In this document: piece by piece, positions 63,785 through 64,000 of the stretch
Position numbering within the stretch: the first letter of the stretch is position 1
Layout: every line of letters starts with the position of its first letter
Made by a program: the position numbers and the translations under genes
Assembly: GCA_964035575.1 (NCBI GenBank)
Contig: OZ037918.1
Coordinates: 1,116,001 to 1,180,000, forward strand
DNA: 64,000 bases
From: Rhynchopus sp. YZ270_cl-10
Lineage: Eukaryota > Euglenozoa > Diplonemea > Diplonemida > Diplonemidae
Direction of reading: 5' to 3'
Notes under the pieces: model-generated
What the model was told of the DNA's origin: nothing
The model's input: the letters and a program-made list of their open reading frames with translations, nothing else
The model's database searches: none

Positions 63785-64000
63785 TACATATGGCATGATT
63801 CCCAGAACATGTTGGCACTTAGAACATTGTAGAGAAAAAGGGCAACCAACGATTTCTAAAGCTACAGTTTCTGTACTTCATTGGTATGGAAGCATGAAGA
63901 TTATTCTTCTCACACAACTTTGTCAAAACATGGCCAGTTTCGAAAGAGACTGGCCTTTTTTACGTTAACACGATCGTCTTGTGCACAAGAAGCAAAAAAA
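63785..64000 (+). repeat. Hairpin repeat, copy 3, cut by window end
   Basis: From about GGCATGATTCCCAGAACATG onward this matches copies 1 and 2; the upstream half is replaced by satellite sequence. It continues past the window edge. Confidence 0.65.
63834..63961 (+). ncRNA. Candidate small structured RNA, copy 3
   Basis: Same conserved block. The stem at 63932-63955 has the same U-G-compatible change as copy 2 and is followed by T(6). The block is almost identical to copy 2, while the upstream flank is not shared. Confidence 0.35.

Noticed and set aside
62983-63961. Bacterial rho-independent terminator
   Set aside because: The hairpin plus T-run has that shape, but the context is eukaryotic satellite DNA; a small RNA end is the more sensible reading.

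Overview
This window looks like nuclear DNA of a unicellular eukaryote. The genes are GC-rich, the spacers are A/T-rich with long homopolymer runs, and there are large LINE-type (non-LTR) retrotransposons and a long satellite array. The left edge holds the end of a membrane-anchored class III nucleotidyl cyclase of the kind common in alveolates and other protists. Together with ankyrin-like debris and restriction-endonuclease-type LINEs, this suggests an alveolate or chromerid-like alga, but that lineage is a low-confidence guess. No bacterial operons, CRISPR arrays or rRNA genes are recognised, and I could not screen rigorously for tRNAs.

Layout. 1-1217: 3' part of a cyclase-like host gene. 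1.2-11 kb: gene-poor A/T-rich spacer crowded with small repeats. These include a 159-bp inverted-repeat element, a (CAACAAA)n tract, a 523-bp DNA transposon-like insertion whose empty site is present about 1 kb away, a 520-bp element with inverted arms, a 145-bp foldback, and an 11-bp tandem repeat. 10.98-11.38 kb: a decayed ankyrin-repeat piece and a short LINE-like fragment. 11.44-12.38 kb: about 72 near-perfect copies of a 13-bp repeat.

12.4-43.4 kb is a retrotransposon cluster. Copy 1 of family A (12.4-23.3 kb) has one intact reading frame of 3228 codons. It is followed head to tail by an intact member of a second family, B (23.3-31.4 kb, 2335 codons). Next come an antisense fragment of a family A 3' end, interrupted by a 757-bp insertion, and a second family A copy (32.5-40.1 kb) interrupted by a 1.4-kb insertion and lacking its 3' end. 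A third family A copy lies in opposite orientation (43.4-40.1 kb) and joins the second tail to tail. Both intact proteins share an unusual order: Ser/Asn-rich tract, conserved basic and hydrophobic region, OTU-like cysteine protease, zinc fingers, reverse transcriptase, PD-(D/E)XK restriction-like endonuclease, a second OTU-like domain, a Cys-rich finger and a tail. This double-OTU LINE is the most notable system in the window.

43.9-64 kb is satellite DNA: about 36.7 copies of a 401-bp unit with no length variation (44,605-59,339). It is flanked on the left by degenerate ~165-175-bp monomers and on the right by diverged relatives, GC-rich perfect hairpins, and inverted copies of the left-flank monomers. 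The right end also carries three copies of a sequence ending in a perfect GNRA-type hairpin followed by six T residues, which could be a small RNA gene or the end of one.
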